64,000 nucleotides of DNA from Litsea cubeba. Taxonomy: Eukaryota; Streptophyta; Magnoliopsida; Laurales; Lauraceae. The stretch spans positions 47,224,980-47,288,979 of the forward strand of contig CM022949.1 in assembly GCA_012931725.1 (NCBI GenBank), in the 5' to 3' direction. Both the position numbers and the translations under genes were made by a program. Within the stretch, counting starts at the first letter, position 1. Each line of letters opens with the position of its first letter. A model generated the notes under the pieces. That model was not told the origin of the DNA, did no database searches, and saw nothing but the letters and a program-made list of their open reading frames with translations. Below, one piece after another: positions 47,510-58,713 of the stretch.

Positions 47510-47705
47510 AATCGCATTTAGCAATTACTTTTATCACAAAAAGATTTAAGTGAGCATAGGGAAAAAAAAGAGTATCCCATTTAGCAATTACTTTTATCAC
47601 AAAAAGATTTAAGTGAGCGTAGGGAAAACAAAAAAAAAAGAGTATCCCATTTAGCAATTACTTTCATCACAAAAAGATTTAAGTGAGCGTAGGGAAAACA
47701 AAAAA
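47510..47705 (+). repeat. ~65-bp tandem repeat, three units (element B)
   Basis: Three copies of the ATCCCATTTAGCAATTACTT...GAGCGTAGGG unit with A-rich linkers, as at 23874-24076; the first unit is slightly altered (ATCGCATTT). Confidence 0.9.
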
Positions 47706-47843
47706 AAGAAGAGTACCAAAAAAATACATTTGGTACCAAAAAAAAAAGAAAGTGTTCACAAGCACTACAAAAAAAAGTACCCAAAAAAATACAAGTGGTA
47801 AAAAAAAAAGAGAATGATAGTTTCTGCTACAAAAATCAGGAGC

Positions 47844-50800
47844 TCAGCCAAAAATGGTCTCCAGCCAAGAGTTCAGCTCCTCAAGCAAACTTTTGGCCTC
47901 AGCCGTCAGGGATTCCAAGGCACGCTTCTTCAGGAACTTGCCATGAGATGCTGGGGTGGGCTGTAACCCTTCTTTCGCACCGGGAAGCTTATCCCGAGCA
48001 GTTTGCCATTGTTCGTTCTCTTCAGACTTCCTTTTAAGAACTCGATCAGCATCTGCAACCCGACGAATCAGAGCACTCTCCCTATCGCGAGCCTCTGTTA
48101 TTGCAGCCCACTTGGCAGCGACTTGTGCCTGCAGATGCTCAAGACGTTTCCTGGCCTCATCGACCTCCCTATCAAGGATGTTAAGGCCATGTGTCAGCCC
48201 AATGATGGCTAGTTCTTCTAAGTTCTTCTCTTGGACTATCTGCTTCCTGCTTTGTGCAGCCTCATCCAGGTTAGATTGAGCCTTATCCGCAGGGTCCAGG
48301 AACATCTCCTTGAAGAACTGGTCGTCAGGAAAACCGATGGTCTCAAACCACCTATCACCCAGCTCAATGATCATATCAACGATCGCCCTGGCACTTGTGA
48401 CATCCAGACCAACCTCTTCGGCGTCACCGAGAATCTCACGCACATGCTGGATCATCCCAAATTCAGCATCTAAGTGCCCAGAAAGCAGAGCCTCAATCCA
48501 AGAGTTCAGAACCCGCACCACCACCTTCTTTGCAAAAAGAAGAGATGGCCCAGCTGAAGATTCCCCCAACTTCGTTGGTCGGCTGCTCATGTCATCACCC
48601 GTTGGAAGAGTAACAAAAGAACTCTTTCCAGTTCAAGCTGCTCCTACTCGGGAAGGAATCTCAGCACGAGGTATCTCCTCAACAGTGTCAGAACTGGTCC
48701 CAGGAGTCTCTACCTCTGGATCAACTTCTGGCATCCCTTGCTCTGGTTCTAAAGGAAGCGACGGACCCTCCTTTGTCACTTCAGAACCTGCCAAAGAAAC
48801 ACAAAAAGGTATGAATATGATCCTGTTTGAAAATCATTATCAAGGTTATTACTACAAAAATACCTTCTTCGACGACAGGCAGAAGACTCACTTACTCGGA
48901 AGCATCATCAACATTTGCGTCCATCGATGGTTCAAAGTCATCGGAATCATGTGGCAAGTCAGCTGACAAGAAAAAATGTTGGCAAACCAAGTCACAGACA
49001 AAAAAAAAAGAAGAAGAAAGCAAAAGAAGTCATACCAATTGGAGATTCTGGATTCACTCCAGAGTCCCTCGGTTCTTCTTCAGGTGCCCCGACAGGATCC
49101 GTCACCACCTCATCAGTTGGAACCTCAGGCATCGCCAAATCTTCCTCTGCTAAAAAAAAAAGAAAAGCAGAAACAATAAGCAAATCAGAACATGGAAAAA
49201 TCCCATGAAAAGAAATGGAAAGAGAAAAAGGAAGAATCATACCTTCACCGACGGTCTCTTCTTCTCGGCTTCTCTTCTCTGGAGGCTCGTCAGCATCCAC
49301 TGGCACATCCTTATTGATAGTAAGAGGGACTTCCAAGTCAGGAGAGTCCTCATGCTGCCCCTTGCTGCGATGATGACTCCTCCTCCTCTTACTCCTGCGG
49401 GCTCGCTTCTTAGAGGAACCTGCCCCGCTGTCAGAGTCAGGTTTCCCACTAGACTCCTTACTGGATGGTCTACCCTTATCAGTAGACTCCATGGAAGCTT
49501 GCCTCTGTGCCGCTTGCATCCAAGCACCAAGTTCGGCTTCCTCCTGTTCTAGCTGCTCTAAAGCCTCATCAAGTATTTCTCGAACAGCTTCAGAACCAAT
49601 GACGCCCTGGTCACCGAGAAAGCCTATCTTGTGCTTCTCTCCAGAAAGGAAGGCCCAAACTTCCTCTCGCCGGACGCCATCCGACTTTCCAAGGCCCTTT
49701 CCAGATGCCAGCTTCACATCAAGCTCCTTCTTGGAAAACCCCCGATATGCCGAAAAGCTCTCCGCGAACCACTTCGCAAAGCCGGCAGTCCGGGAAGTCA
49801 ACAACACAGGATAAGTGATCGTGGCTATAGTTTCTTCAGCACTATAGAAAGCCCATGCATTTCTCCTGTCCTGTAAACCTCCAAAGCGCTTCACCATGCT
49901 TGAAGGCGCTCCAACAACGCCTTGAGAAAAACCCAACTGCAAAGCAAAGCGAGAGGGTACATACGGCTGGATGTCGACGAAAAGATGTCTGCGGTACACC
50001 ATCGTGCCGACACGTATGCTGAAAAGCCACTCCTTCTCTGCATTCGTCAAGGAGTAATGCCTTCCCGACCCCGCCCTGGTAGAGTCTCGGGAGGCACCAA
50101 AATCAAAAGCCTTCTTCCATAACTCCAGAGAAAGCTTCACTGAAGACTGCCCCATTTCGATGTCCCTTAACCGTCGGATCCTCATGCGGGCAAACAAAAG
50201 TGATTTGGACATGGCTTTGCCCTTAGCCAGCCGAATCATCAAAGGATCATCATCTTGTGCGGCACCCAGTCGGTGGAAGCCAGGACAGTGGTACACGTAC
50301 CATGAATAAAAGATGTGGGCTGAAAATACCCTATTCATGGGAAGCCCAAGCCGAACCAAAAAAAAAGCAGCCTGCAGTTCGGTACACAGGTAGGAGTAAA
50401 GAGCTGGCACCAAAGCAAGCTGCTCTCCAAACGCCATCTGACAAGCCGGAAAAATACAATGCGGCCTGATGTGCATTCCATCTCCTCCAGTAAAAATAGC
50501 CTCACCAAGCCAATAAGTGAGGTAAACAGTGAGATCTCTCTGCAGTGCAATGTCAGGACATATGGCGTTTGTACTCACACAGAAATCTCTCAACTCTTCT
50601 TGCATAGCCAAGATCTTCTTCGAACTTGGATCCTGAGCCCTGGCTTCCTGGGTCACACTATCAGAAGATTCCCTGCTATCAAAAAAGTTGGGGAACGAAG
50701 AGCTAGAACTCTTCCAACTACTGGATCTAATTTTCAAACCCTCCTTCAGTCCTTCACCATCAAAAAATCATAGAAGGCGATGAGCTGAAAGTACAGAAGC

Positions 50801-52460
50801 CTGAACTCCTCAGACTGCCCCTCAAGGACGCTGTCAATTGGCATAAACTCCTCATAGAGTTTGCCAAGGATGGGCAATCTAGTAATGGCGCTCAGCTCCT
50901 TCAAAGAGAAACCAATCTCACCATTCGTCACAACGAAGGTATTGGTTTGTGGGAGGAATGATTCCAGCATAGCCATGAAAGCCTCGTCGGAAAATATCAC
51001 GGTCTCCCTAAAGGCACGGACCACATCAAAAATCCCGGCTTCCTTCAAAACGGAGCTACCAATCAGTAGGACGCGATCAATCCACGACATCCACTCAGAG
51101 TCCGCATTGAAACGGCCACGAAGTCGAAAAGGCTTTATCCAATTGCTGCCGTCACCGCTGAAAATACCAAGGCCCACCGGTCTCAAAACGACTGACGGAT
51201 AATCAGAACCCTGTTAGCCGCTGGATGGCATCAACAGGTCCATGTCAACAGGCGACCTCCCTGTATATCCAGGAGAACCGCCAACAAAAACCCCGGTCTT
51301 GATTACATTTGTCCTTCTCACCCAGCTTGGAGGATCTTCCCTCTTAGAGCACGTGGGGGCAAGGCTCATGATCTAGGCAATGCGATCAAACGTCGTCCGG
51401 GTAGCAACAGTCTTCTTCTCACCATCAGCTGTGAAAGAAAACTGAAAACATCTCCTCTGGTATGTCATATCATCAGGGACGGCATCACCAAAGAAGAAGG
51501 TAGGCTTGGGTAAAACACTCTGATCTCCTATCACCCATGGACGACTGCTTACCATGATCTTATAGAATTCCTCTCCCTTGAGAGCGATCAGTCGCTGCCT
51601 CATCTCATCTCTGTTGAGGGAGTCGCATTCTTCCAGATTCCTCTCAACATACTGGACCTTCTCAAAGGCCTGCTGAACGGCCGGATTAGAAGATCTAGCA
51701 GATCGACAGGTATGCTTATAGCAGGCTCTTTACCCTTGTTTGTTCTAGAGGAACCACCTGCAAAGGTTGAAAAAAAAAGATCAAACATCAAAATGACAGA
51801 ATTTCGCTAAAAAAAAAAATTTGGCGAAATTTTGACATGACTCCAGGGCAATTCCGAAGAAAATGAACTATCCCGAAAGAAATAGAAAGCTTGAAGATGG
51901 CTCAACATTGCTGCGAGCTCCGAAACTCCAAACTTTCGAAACCTCAAAGTCTCGCAAATTCAGGAAGGGCTCAACATCGCTGCGAGCTCCAAATTCCCAA
52001 ATTTGCGAAAACTTTCAGGTATGCTATAACATCATGCTATAATTCAATTTTCAAAAAAAATATACATGCATGAACATCTTGGTTTGCGAAAAAATGCATT
52101 ATCATAATGAGCAAAAAAAAAAGAAACTTTCTCAAAAAAAAGGGGGAAAACAAAGAAAAAAAAAGAAAGAAAAGAAACTTTCTCAAAAAAAGAAAGGGAA
52201 AGAAAACAAAAAAAAAAAAGAAAAGAAAAAAGGGGCTGGCCCACAGGCCACGTGGCCGTACGGCCCACAAAAAGAAAAAAAAACATGCAAAAAAAAAAGA
52301 AGAAAGCATAAAAAAAAAAGAAAGGAAAACACGTGTAAAAAAAAGTGAAAACACGTAGAAAAGGGAAAAAAAAGAAAAGAAAAGAAAGAAACAAAAAAGA
52401 AAGAAAGAACATTTTCCTACAATGGGGTTTTCTTGAAAGAGGTAACTTACTTGAAGCCAT
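47844..52460 (-). pseudogene. Antisense intron-containing gene (aORF), element B, all five exons
   Basis: Read on the minus strand. Exon 1: 52460-52451, ATGGCTTCAA, followed by a perfect GTAAGT donor. Exon 2: 51757-49243, after CCTTTGCAG. Exon 3: 49146-49036. Exon 4: 48962-48864. Exon 5: 48787-47844, ending TGA. All four introns are GT-AG and phase 1; intron 1 is about 690 bp, the others 96, 73 and 76 bp. The exon 1-2 join gives a short Met-Ala-Ser-Ser start. Exon 2 holds the plant-mobile-domain-like segment (NGEIGFSLKELSAITRLPIL) and the basic KKRARRSKRRRSHHRSK; exon 5 has the coiled coil. Breaks: a one-base loss near 51707, TAG near 51376, TAA near 51214, an insertion near 50745, a stop with 12 bp lost in exon 4, and TGA near 48633. 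Most of exon 2 after 50737 is open. Confidence 0.75.
51758..52450 (-). other. Intron 1 of aORF B
   Basis: GTAAGTTACC donor at 52450 and CCTTTGCAG acceptor at 51758. On the minus strand it is very T/C-rich (52095-52425 is nearly all A/G on the plus strand). It contains two ~70-bp repeats with GGCTCAACAT(T/C)GCTGCGAGC (about 51898-52015). The long Phe-rich reading frames across it are products of the polypyrimidine run. Confidence 0.7.
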
Positions 52461-52581
52461 TGATGGAGAAGAAGAAGAAAAGTCTTGAAGATCTTGAAGA
52501 AGAAGAACTCTTGGTCTTGAAGCCCTCTTGGGATTGTTGCAAAAGAAAGCAATAAGAGTAAGAGATCCAACCTCCTCCTTG

Positions 52582-52589
52582 CTTTTATA
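52582..52589 (-). promoter_or_regulatory. TATA box of aORF B
   Basis: TATAAAAG on the minus strand, about 120 bp upstream of the exon 1 ATG at 52460, leaving a 5' UTR of about 90 bp that is rich in CTT/GAA triplets. It is the only good TATA site close to the ATG and points the same way as the gene. The equivalent region of A is deleted, and that of C lies outside the window. Confidence 0.6.
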
Positions 52590-52656
52590 GAAGAGAGCAA
52601 ACCAAAGAAGGAAAGAAGAAAAAGGTAAGTGTTACTAATTAGTAACCTTACCAAAA

Positions 52657-52890
52657 GAAAGAAATTAGAAAGATTCTTTCCCAAAAGAAAGATATCTTGA
52701 GGGATTCTCTCCCAAAAAGAAATCAATGAGAGATTTTCTCCCAAAAGATAGGATCAATGAAGGATTCTTTCCCAAAAGAAAGCTATCTTGAGATATCCTA
52801 TCCCAAAATAAAGGGAACATGAGAGATTCTCTCCAAATAAAGATATTCTTAGATATTCTCTATCCAAAGGAGATATTTTTAGATATCCTT
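52657..52890. repeat. ~36-bp repeats upstream of aORF promoter
   Basis: Six or seven degenerate units with GATTCT(C/T)TCCCAAAAGAAA and a GAGA/GATAT segment. They lie 70-300 bp upstream of the aORF TATA box, where promoter elements would be. Confidence 0.75.
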
Positions 52891-53605
52891 CACAAAAATG
52901 ATACCATATGAGATCTAACCTATTTCAAAAGCTTAAGGTCCCATGGGTTAGCCCATATGAGCCAGGTTTGACCACCTAGGCACAAAAAAAATTTGGGCTT
53001 TTAGTCAAAGAGAAATCCCTCTTACCAAGAGCATACAAAAATGGTTCCATGCCTCTTTTGAGTTGATTCGTCCATACAAAAGAGAATTCCAAGCCCCATG
53101 AGCTTCCAAAAAATCAAACCATCCAGCCTCATCTACCAAATTGAGCCAAAATCTTAAAATTGACATCCTGCAAAAATCCAAACCAAATCCCGGTCCCCTA
53201 ACTTGCCACATATAGCCTGTTTGGTCACAAAACCAAAACCTGATCCCCTAACTTGCCACATACAGCATGTTAGGTCACAAGATCAGAATTGATCCCCCAA
53301 CATTCCACATACAGCTTGTTGGGTCACACGGTCAAAACCAAACCCGCCACATACAGCCTGTTAGGTCACAAGGTCAAAACCCAAATTCACATCCCTGATG
53401 TCATCTTCAAAACTTTGCCTTGAGATGGTACGTAATCCCTTTCACTACTATAAAATTCCCCTGGAAGCTCAAAAGGCTACAAATACCAAAAAGAAAGACT
53501 GCTCAAAGACTCTTGGTCCAGTCACAGGCTCTCCTTCAAAAATCTCTTCGAGGCGCATCGACTACAAAAGTTAAGCAACTCGTCGCTGTACCTCGAGGGA
53601 GCATT
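52891..53605 (+). other. 3' untranslated end of element B with ~58-bp repeats and PPT-like site
   Basis: No gene is seen. At 53192-53375 there are four units of about 50-60 bp with CCACATACAGC(C/A)TGTTAGGTCACA. A short purine tract GAGGGAGCA (53595-53603) lies just before the 3' LTR and is the best candidate polypurine tract, though it is short and imperfect. Confidence 0.6.
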
Positions 53606-53985
53606 TGTTGACACCAAAAATGTCACTTTGCCTCTTCAAGATCCAAAGAGCTACATGAAGTTGCAACCGGCCATAAATAGGCAATGCTACTTCCAAAAAA
53701 TAAAATCTTGTCAGAATCAACCAAAAACTGCAAGATCCTTCAAGACAGCCAAAAGAGGAGTACACAAGAAGTTTCGGGCCATTCCAAGATCATTTGGCCT
53801 AACTTCACTCCTCCTGCAGCTGAAAAGGAGCTCCCGGCGGCGAAAGCATCGGAGACACTAAATCTTCAATCAGAGCCGATGGATGGTCTCAAAATATATC
53901 CAAGAGGCTCCACGTCAAGTTCCGAGTCAAACCGACAACGTTTGACCCTACATCAACCCTCAAATAACTAAATCAAGCCTCTCGG
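53606..53985 (+). repeat. 3' LTR of element B, first 380 bp
   Basis: Opens TGTTGACACCAAAAATGTCA and follows 33542-33921 of the 5' LTR, then stops at CTCTCGG, where LTR C begins. The rest is expected beyond the window, after element C. CTCGG (53981-53985) is the predicted target copy of C. Confidence 0.85.
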
Positions 53986-56321
53986 TGTTGACACCAAAAA
54001 TGTCACTTTGCCTCTTCAAGATCCAAAGAGCTACATGAAGTCGCAACCTGCCATAAATAGGCAATGCTCCTTCCAAAAATCAAATCTTGTCAGAATCAAA
54101 CAAAAACTGTAAGATCTTTCAAGACAGCCAAAAGAGGAGTACACAAGAAGTTTCGGGTCATTTCAAAATCATTTGGCCTAACTTCGCTTCTCCGACGGCT
54201 AAATCAGGCCTCTCGGCGGCAAAGCTCTCCGGGACCATGGTTTCTAAGACAGAGCCTATTGATCATCTTAAAATGACTCCAATAGGTTCCCTGTCAAATT
54301 TCAAGTCAATCGGACATCGGTTGACCGCACATCAAACCGCGACATCTTCATCGCGACAAAAGCAAGTCTACTGGTGATAGGACCCCAAACGGCTTCAAAA
54401 CTCAAACAAAAGCCTATGGTTGGTCTTATTTATTGCTCAGCAGGCTTCATTCCGACATCGTTTGACCCAGTTTCAGCTTCTGACAGAAAATCGGCAGCTT
54501 TGCGCGACAAAGACTTCGGCTTTCTCAGGAAATTGGAAACTTTGCAAAATAAAATGCAAGGATTCTCATCAGGTTTCCTACAAATAAATCAGGCCAATAA
54601 ATGGTCAAAATGTCAAGGAAAAGTACAGGAGAAAAAAGAATCGAAAAACAGCAAAAACGGACACAAAACGGGACACAAAGGGGGGAAAACCCCCCCAGGG
54701 TCGCAGACCCCTGCGACCCTGGCCCAGGGTCGCCGGCGACCTTGGAGCCCGGGGTCGCCGGGAAGGCCTCGGAAACCCCGGTTTTCGCCATTTTTTCGCG
54801 ATTCGAAGCGCCCAGCCTCTGGTACTTTCCAAAATTCATGCTTTTGAGACACCAAGCCCTCTGACATCCGTCCAAAACATGGGTTAATCATCAAAAGTAT
54901 CAAAAGCAACATTGATCGCCACCCGGTCAACCAAAAAAGGTGTGCTTTCTACCCGACCGATCGAGAAATCGACAGGACAGATGGCACCAACCCGCTGTTG
55001 GCAACAAACACCTAGAATTACATGGTCATCTGATGTCGATCTACATGAAGATCCATCGATGGTCATCGACAGAAGAATCCCAAAAGACGTGGCACGGCCC
55101 GCGACTCTTCAATTGCTCGGCGACCACTTAATGCGATTAATTGACTAGCTTTATTGCAGTCATTAATCCATTTCTTTGGATGGCCCAATCAGAAGCAAGC
55201 ATTCGGGAGTTACAAGTCAAGAGATTCATGGCATTTAACCCATGAAACTCCTCCCATCATGGCGATTAAAGGCGATTAAATGCCCCCAATCTCCTCCGGC
55301 CAATCAGAAGTCAAGAAAAAGGAGTTACAAAATAAACAATTCAATTTTGTAACTCTTCCCTTTATGTGGCTTAATGACAATAAAAGCCCATAAAGCCTCC
55401 TAAATGGCTACCTAAAAGCCTATAAATAGGAGAGCTCTCCAAGGAGAAAGGGATCATCACAAGAGAAGATCAGAGAATCACAAGAGAATCAGCACACAGC
55501 ATCAGAAAAAAGCACAGAAATCCAGAGAAAGAAAAAAGAGAGAAAACTCTGCGGAAGTTCTACACCAACCACCGCTACAAGGTGACAAAAGTCCCTTGGG
55601 GGGCACCCCCCCCCCCCCAAGGTCCTTGCCTTCTCCTTCTGCCTCCAATGGCTTAGATGTGGCTTTTCAGCCCGTCTACTCGGCTTTTTATTGGACATAG
55701 GACCTCCTTTTGGTCTTTGTCCTCTAAAAACCTGAGGTTATAGCCAAGCCAAGCGAATCAATAGCATCCTCTGTTCTCATCTGCATGGATGATAGCGAAG
55801 TCCACATATGGCTTGCGACCGTCAATCTGAACGGGTCCCCCACAATCTCCTGAGAAGTTAGATCCTCCTTTTCTTGCTTTTCATTGTAGTTTGTATTTTT
55901 CTAAAAGAGACAAAAATCACAACTCTTGTCTTTCATTATTGATAAGAATTGTAAATCGGCTATAAACGCCAAAATCGGCTATAAACGCCAAAATCGGCTA
56001 TAAACGCCAAAAATCGGCTATAAACGCCAAAATCGGCTATAAATGCCAAAAAAAACGCCTTTCACGGTAAACCAAGAAAATGTCTCTTTTCTTAAATATA
56101 TGTGCAATGGAAAACTTGAAAGAAGTTGATTTCCTTTTTACTTGCGAAGGTTGATCTCCGGATCACCACTTGCAATTCCAAGTAAAATAGAAAATCTGGC
56201 ACACCCACACAAAAAATGTTGATGCACGCATCTGCCCCCCGGTCACGAAAGGGTCGGAACCAAACGGACTCCCACGTCCGCCGACACCCGGTAGGAACCC
56301 AGGCAGGAGCGCGGTCCATCA
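53986..56321 (+). repeat. 5' LTR of element C
   Basis: TGTTGACACC to CCATCA, 2,336 bp. About two of the four ~150-bp U3 units are missing, with a join near 54200 between the first and third units. The TATA box is at 55421-55428. Minisatellite units (five) are at about 55952-56050. Confidence 0.9.
55421..55428 (+). promoter_or_regulatory. TATA box of LTR C
   Basis: TATAAATA followed by GGAGAGCTC, as in LTR A and the solo LTR. Confidence 0.65.
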
Positions 56322-56324
56322 AGC

Positions 56325-56343
56325 TGGCACACCCGGTGGGACC
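56325..56343 (+). promoter_or_regulatory. Primer-binding site of element C
   Basis: TGGCACACCCGGTGGGACC, 3 bp after the LTR end. As the youngest copy, this is probably the least altered form of the family PBS. Confidence 0.7.
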
Positions 56344-56480
56344 CGTTCATTTGAGAACACGATGCTAGAAATGAAATATTTGCATATCATATATTTTGCT
56401 CTATGCTTATATTTCTTTTCTCGATTCCTCGGCTACTTTATAATTGGTGGTCTATGTTGAATTCCGCATCTAAAAAAAAT

Positions 56481-57460
56481 TGAGATGAGATTTTTTGGAA
56501 ATTTCTAATTCTTTGAATTTATTTCCACTCTTTCTCTTTTCAAAAAAAACAAAAAAAAATCAGATTTTTATCTTGGATTCAAAATTGAGAAACTTTGATC
56601 CTCTCCCTTCTGGGCACTGGCGCTCGCGGAAATCGCAGAGACCGTGTTCGGATCGGGGATTGGGCCATCATTTCTCTTCGATGAGTTCATTAAAGATTTA
56701 AAAAAAATAATAATAAAAAATGAGATGAGATTTTTTGTTTGGAAATTTCTAATTCTTTGAATTTATTTCCACTCTTTCTCTTTTCAAAAAAAAAACAAAA
56801 ACAAAAAAAAAATCAGATTTTTATCTTGGATTCAAAATTGAGAAACTTTGATCCTCTCCCTTCTGGGCACTGTCGCTCGCGGAAATCGCAGAGACCGTGT
56901 TCGGATCGGGGATTGGGCCATCATTTCTCTTCGATGAGTTCATTAAAGACTTAAAAAAATAATAATAAAAAATGAGATGAGATTTTTTGTTTGGAAATTT
57001 CTAATTCTTTGAATTTATTTCCACTCTTTCTCTTTTCAAAAAAAACAAAAAAAACAAAAAAAAATCAGATTTTTATCTTGGATTCAAAATTGAGAAACTT
57101 TGATCCTCTCCCTTCTGGGCACTGGCGCTCGCGGAAATCGCAGAGACCGTGTTCGGATCGGGGATTGGGCCATCATTTCTCTTCGATGAGTTCATTAAAG
57201 ATCTAAAAAATAATAATAAAAAAAAATGAGATGAGATTTTTTGTTTGGAAATTTCTAATTCTTTGAATTTATTTCCACTCTTTCTCTTTTCAAAAAAACA
57301 AAAAAACAAAAAAAAATCAGATTTTTTATCTTGGATTCAAAATTGAGAAACTTTGATCCTCTCCCTTCTGGGCACTAGCGCTCGCGGAAATCGCAGAGAC
57401 CGTGTTCGGATCGGGGATTGGGCCATCATTTCTCTTCGATGAGTTCATTAAAGATCTAAA
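56481..57460 (+). repeat. ~250-bp leader repeat, four units (element C)
   Basis: TGAGATGAGATTTTTTG starts units at about 56481, 56721, 56973 and 57227 (periods 240, 252 and 254). Each unit combines the AGATTTTT...AAAATTGAGAAAC block with the GGCACTGGCGCTCGCGGAAA block, which are separate in A. Units are almost identical, so the expansion is recent. Confidence 0.9.
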
Positions 57461-58263
57461 AAAAATATATAAAATATATATATATATAAAAAAAAATTTT
57501 AAATTTCTCAATTTGGATTCAAAATTGAGAAACCTTGATCCGTTCCTATCGTTCATCGCGCTTGCAGAAATGTTGCGCCTGTTCGACTAAGGTTTTGGGC
57601 CATCGTTTCTCTTCGATGAGTTCATAAAAATATATATATATATATATAAAAAGACATAGACCACTAAGGTTAAACCAACTGCGTTCTTTGATCACGGTTG
57701 ATTCAAGAAAAGCCTTGTCCAGAGTGTGGAGACAGCTTGACTGTTCTAGGCAAGGGTCCTCCAAACGGGTTCATTAAGTAATCCTACCCTTACCTGGGGG
57801 CAATTCTATCAATCAAGATTTCATAAGACCGGGTTATGAGGCCTATGTGTACTCTCTCGTCTTTTAAATAAATAAATAAATAAAAAATAAAAAATTTAAA
57901 AATAAAAAATAAAAAAAATAAAAAAATTTTAAAAAAAAACTTAAAAAATAAAAAATAAAAAATAAATAAAAATAAATAAAAAAAAGATTTTTTTTTTTTA
58001 AAAAAAAATCTTCAAAATCAAAAAAAAAAAAAAAACTTCCGTCATGTTGGGTTTAGATTGGAGAAATCTTGGTCTTCTCCTTTTTGAGCACTGGCGCTCG
58101 CGGAAATCGCCGAGACCGTGTTCAAATTGGAGTGCCTTTTGCTCTCTTTGATGAACCCGATATTGACTTTTCAAAAAAAAAACTCGTCATTTTTAGATTC
58201 AGATCCGAGAAATTATGGTTCATTTCTTTCTGAGCACTGGCGCTCGCGGAAATCGCTGAGACC

Positions 58264-58647
58264 GTGTTCGGATTGGAATACCATCTGCTCTCTTTGATGA
58301 ATCCAATCTTGACCTTTCAAAACAGAGAATCTCATCTCATAGATGCGGTCTCAAAACATTTGTGTCTAGCGGTACTAGTACGCCCTTTCAGGGTCTACTG
58401 TATTGCGACCGGCACATCTGTAACTCCAACTTTATATTCTTCTTACCTCGAGCAAGCTCTGCTTCTCGATAAGTCGAATTTAAGTTCACAATTGCTTCTA
58501 GCAGTCACTGGGATGCCCATTCTGGGCTTACCATACCTGCGATCAGAACAATTGTACCCTCTATGGCGTTTAGCCTTCTTCATGTTGCTTGGGTCATCTT
58601 CCTCTAGCAATTTGAAAAGACAAAACCATAGAACTTCCCATTTATAA
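58264..58647 (+). other. 127-codon leader open frame (element C)
   Basis: Same length as 13135-13518. The substitution pattern gives no sign of protein-level selection, and the frame is stopped in B. No family is recognised. Confidence 0.3.
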
Positions 58648-58665
58648 TCATTATATTCTTGTGAT

Positions 58666-58691
58666 TACTAATGGATGTAGTCTTGTTTCAG
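58666..58691 (+). promoter_or_regulatory. Branch point and 3' splice site before gag (element C)
   Basis: TACTAAT at 58666-58672 and TTGTTTCAG ending at 58691, 22 bp before the ATG at 58714; as in A and B. Confidence 0.5.
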
Positions 58692-58713
58692 AAACTTTCG
58701 AAAAAAACTAACA

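Larger units (their letters stand above)
33542..53985 (+). mobile_element. Tat-type Ty3/gypsy element B, interrupted by C
   Basis: Complete in layout: 5' LTR, PBS, leader, gag, linker, protease, G-patch-like motif, RT, two RNase H domains, integrase, four minisatellite arrays, an antisense gene with its promoter, a repeat-rich 3' region, and the first 380 bp of the 3' LTR, where element C is inserted. By eye the two LTRs differ at roughly 20 of 380 comparable bases, so it is not recent. Every coding part has several stops or frameshifts. Confidence 0.85.
56344..58713 (+). other. Expanded untranslated leader of element C
   Basis: Longer than in A (2.4 versus 1.8 kb) because of a four-unit 250-bp repeat. 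It also has TA microsatellites (57466-57488, 57629-57648), A/T-rich DNA (57868-58037) and two GCGCTCGCGGAAATCGC blocks near 58090-58270. A 127-codon open frame (58264-58647) matches 13135-13518. The splice acceptor is at 58666-58691. Confidence 0.7.

Noticed and set aside
52037..52744. Long Phe-rich minus-strand open frame and Lys-rich plus-strand frames
   Set aside because: They are translations of an A/G-rich tract that forms intron 1 of the antisense gene; no domain, biased composition only.
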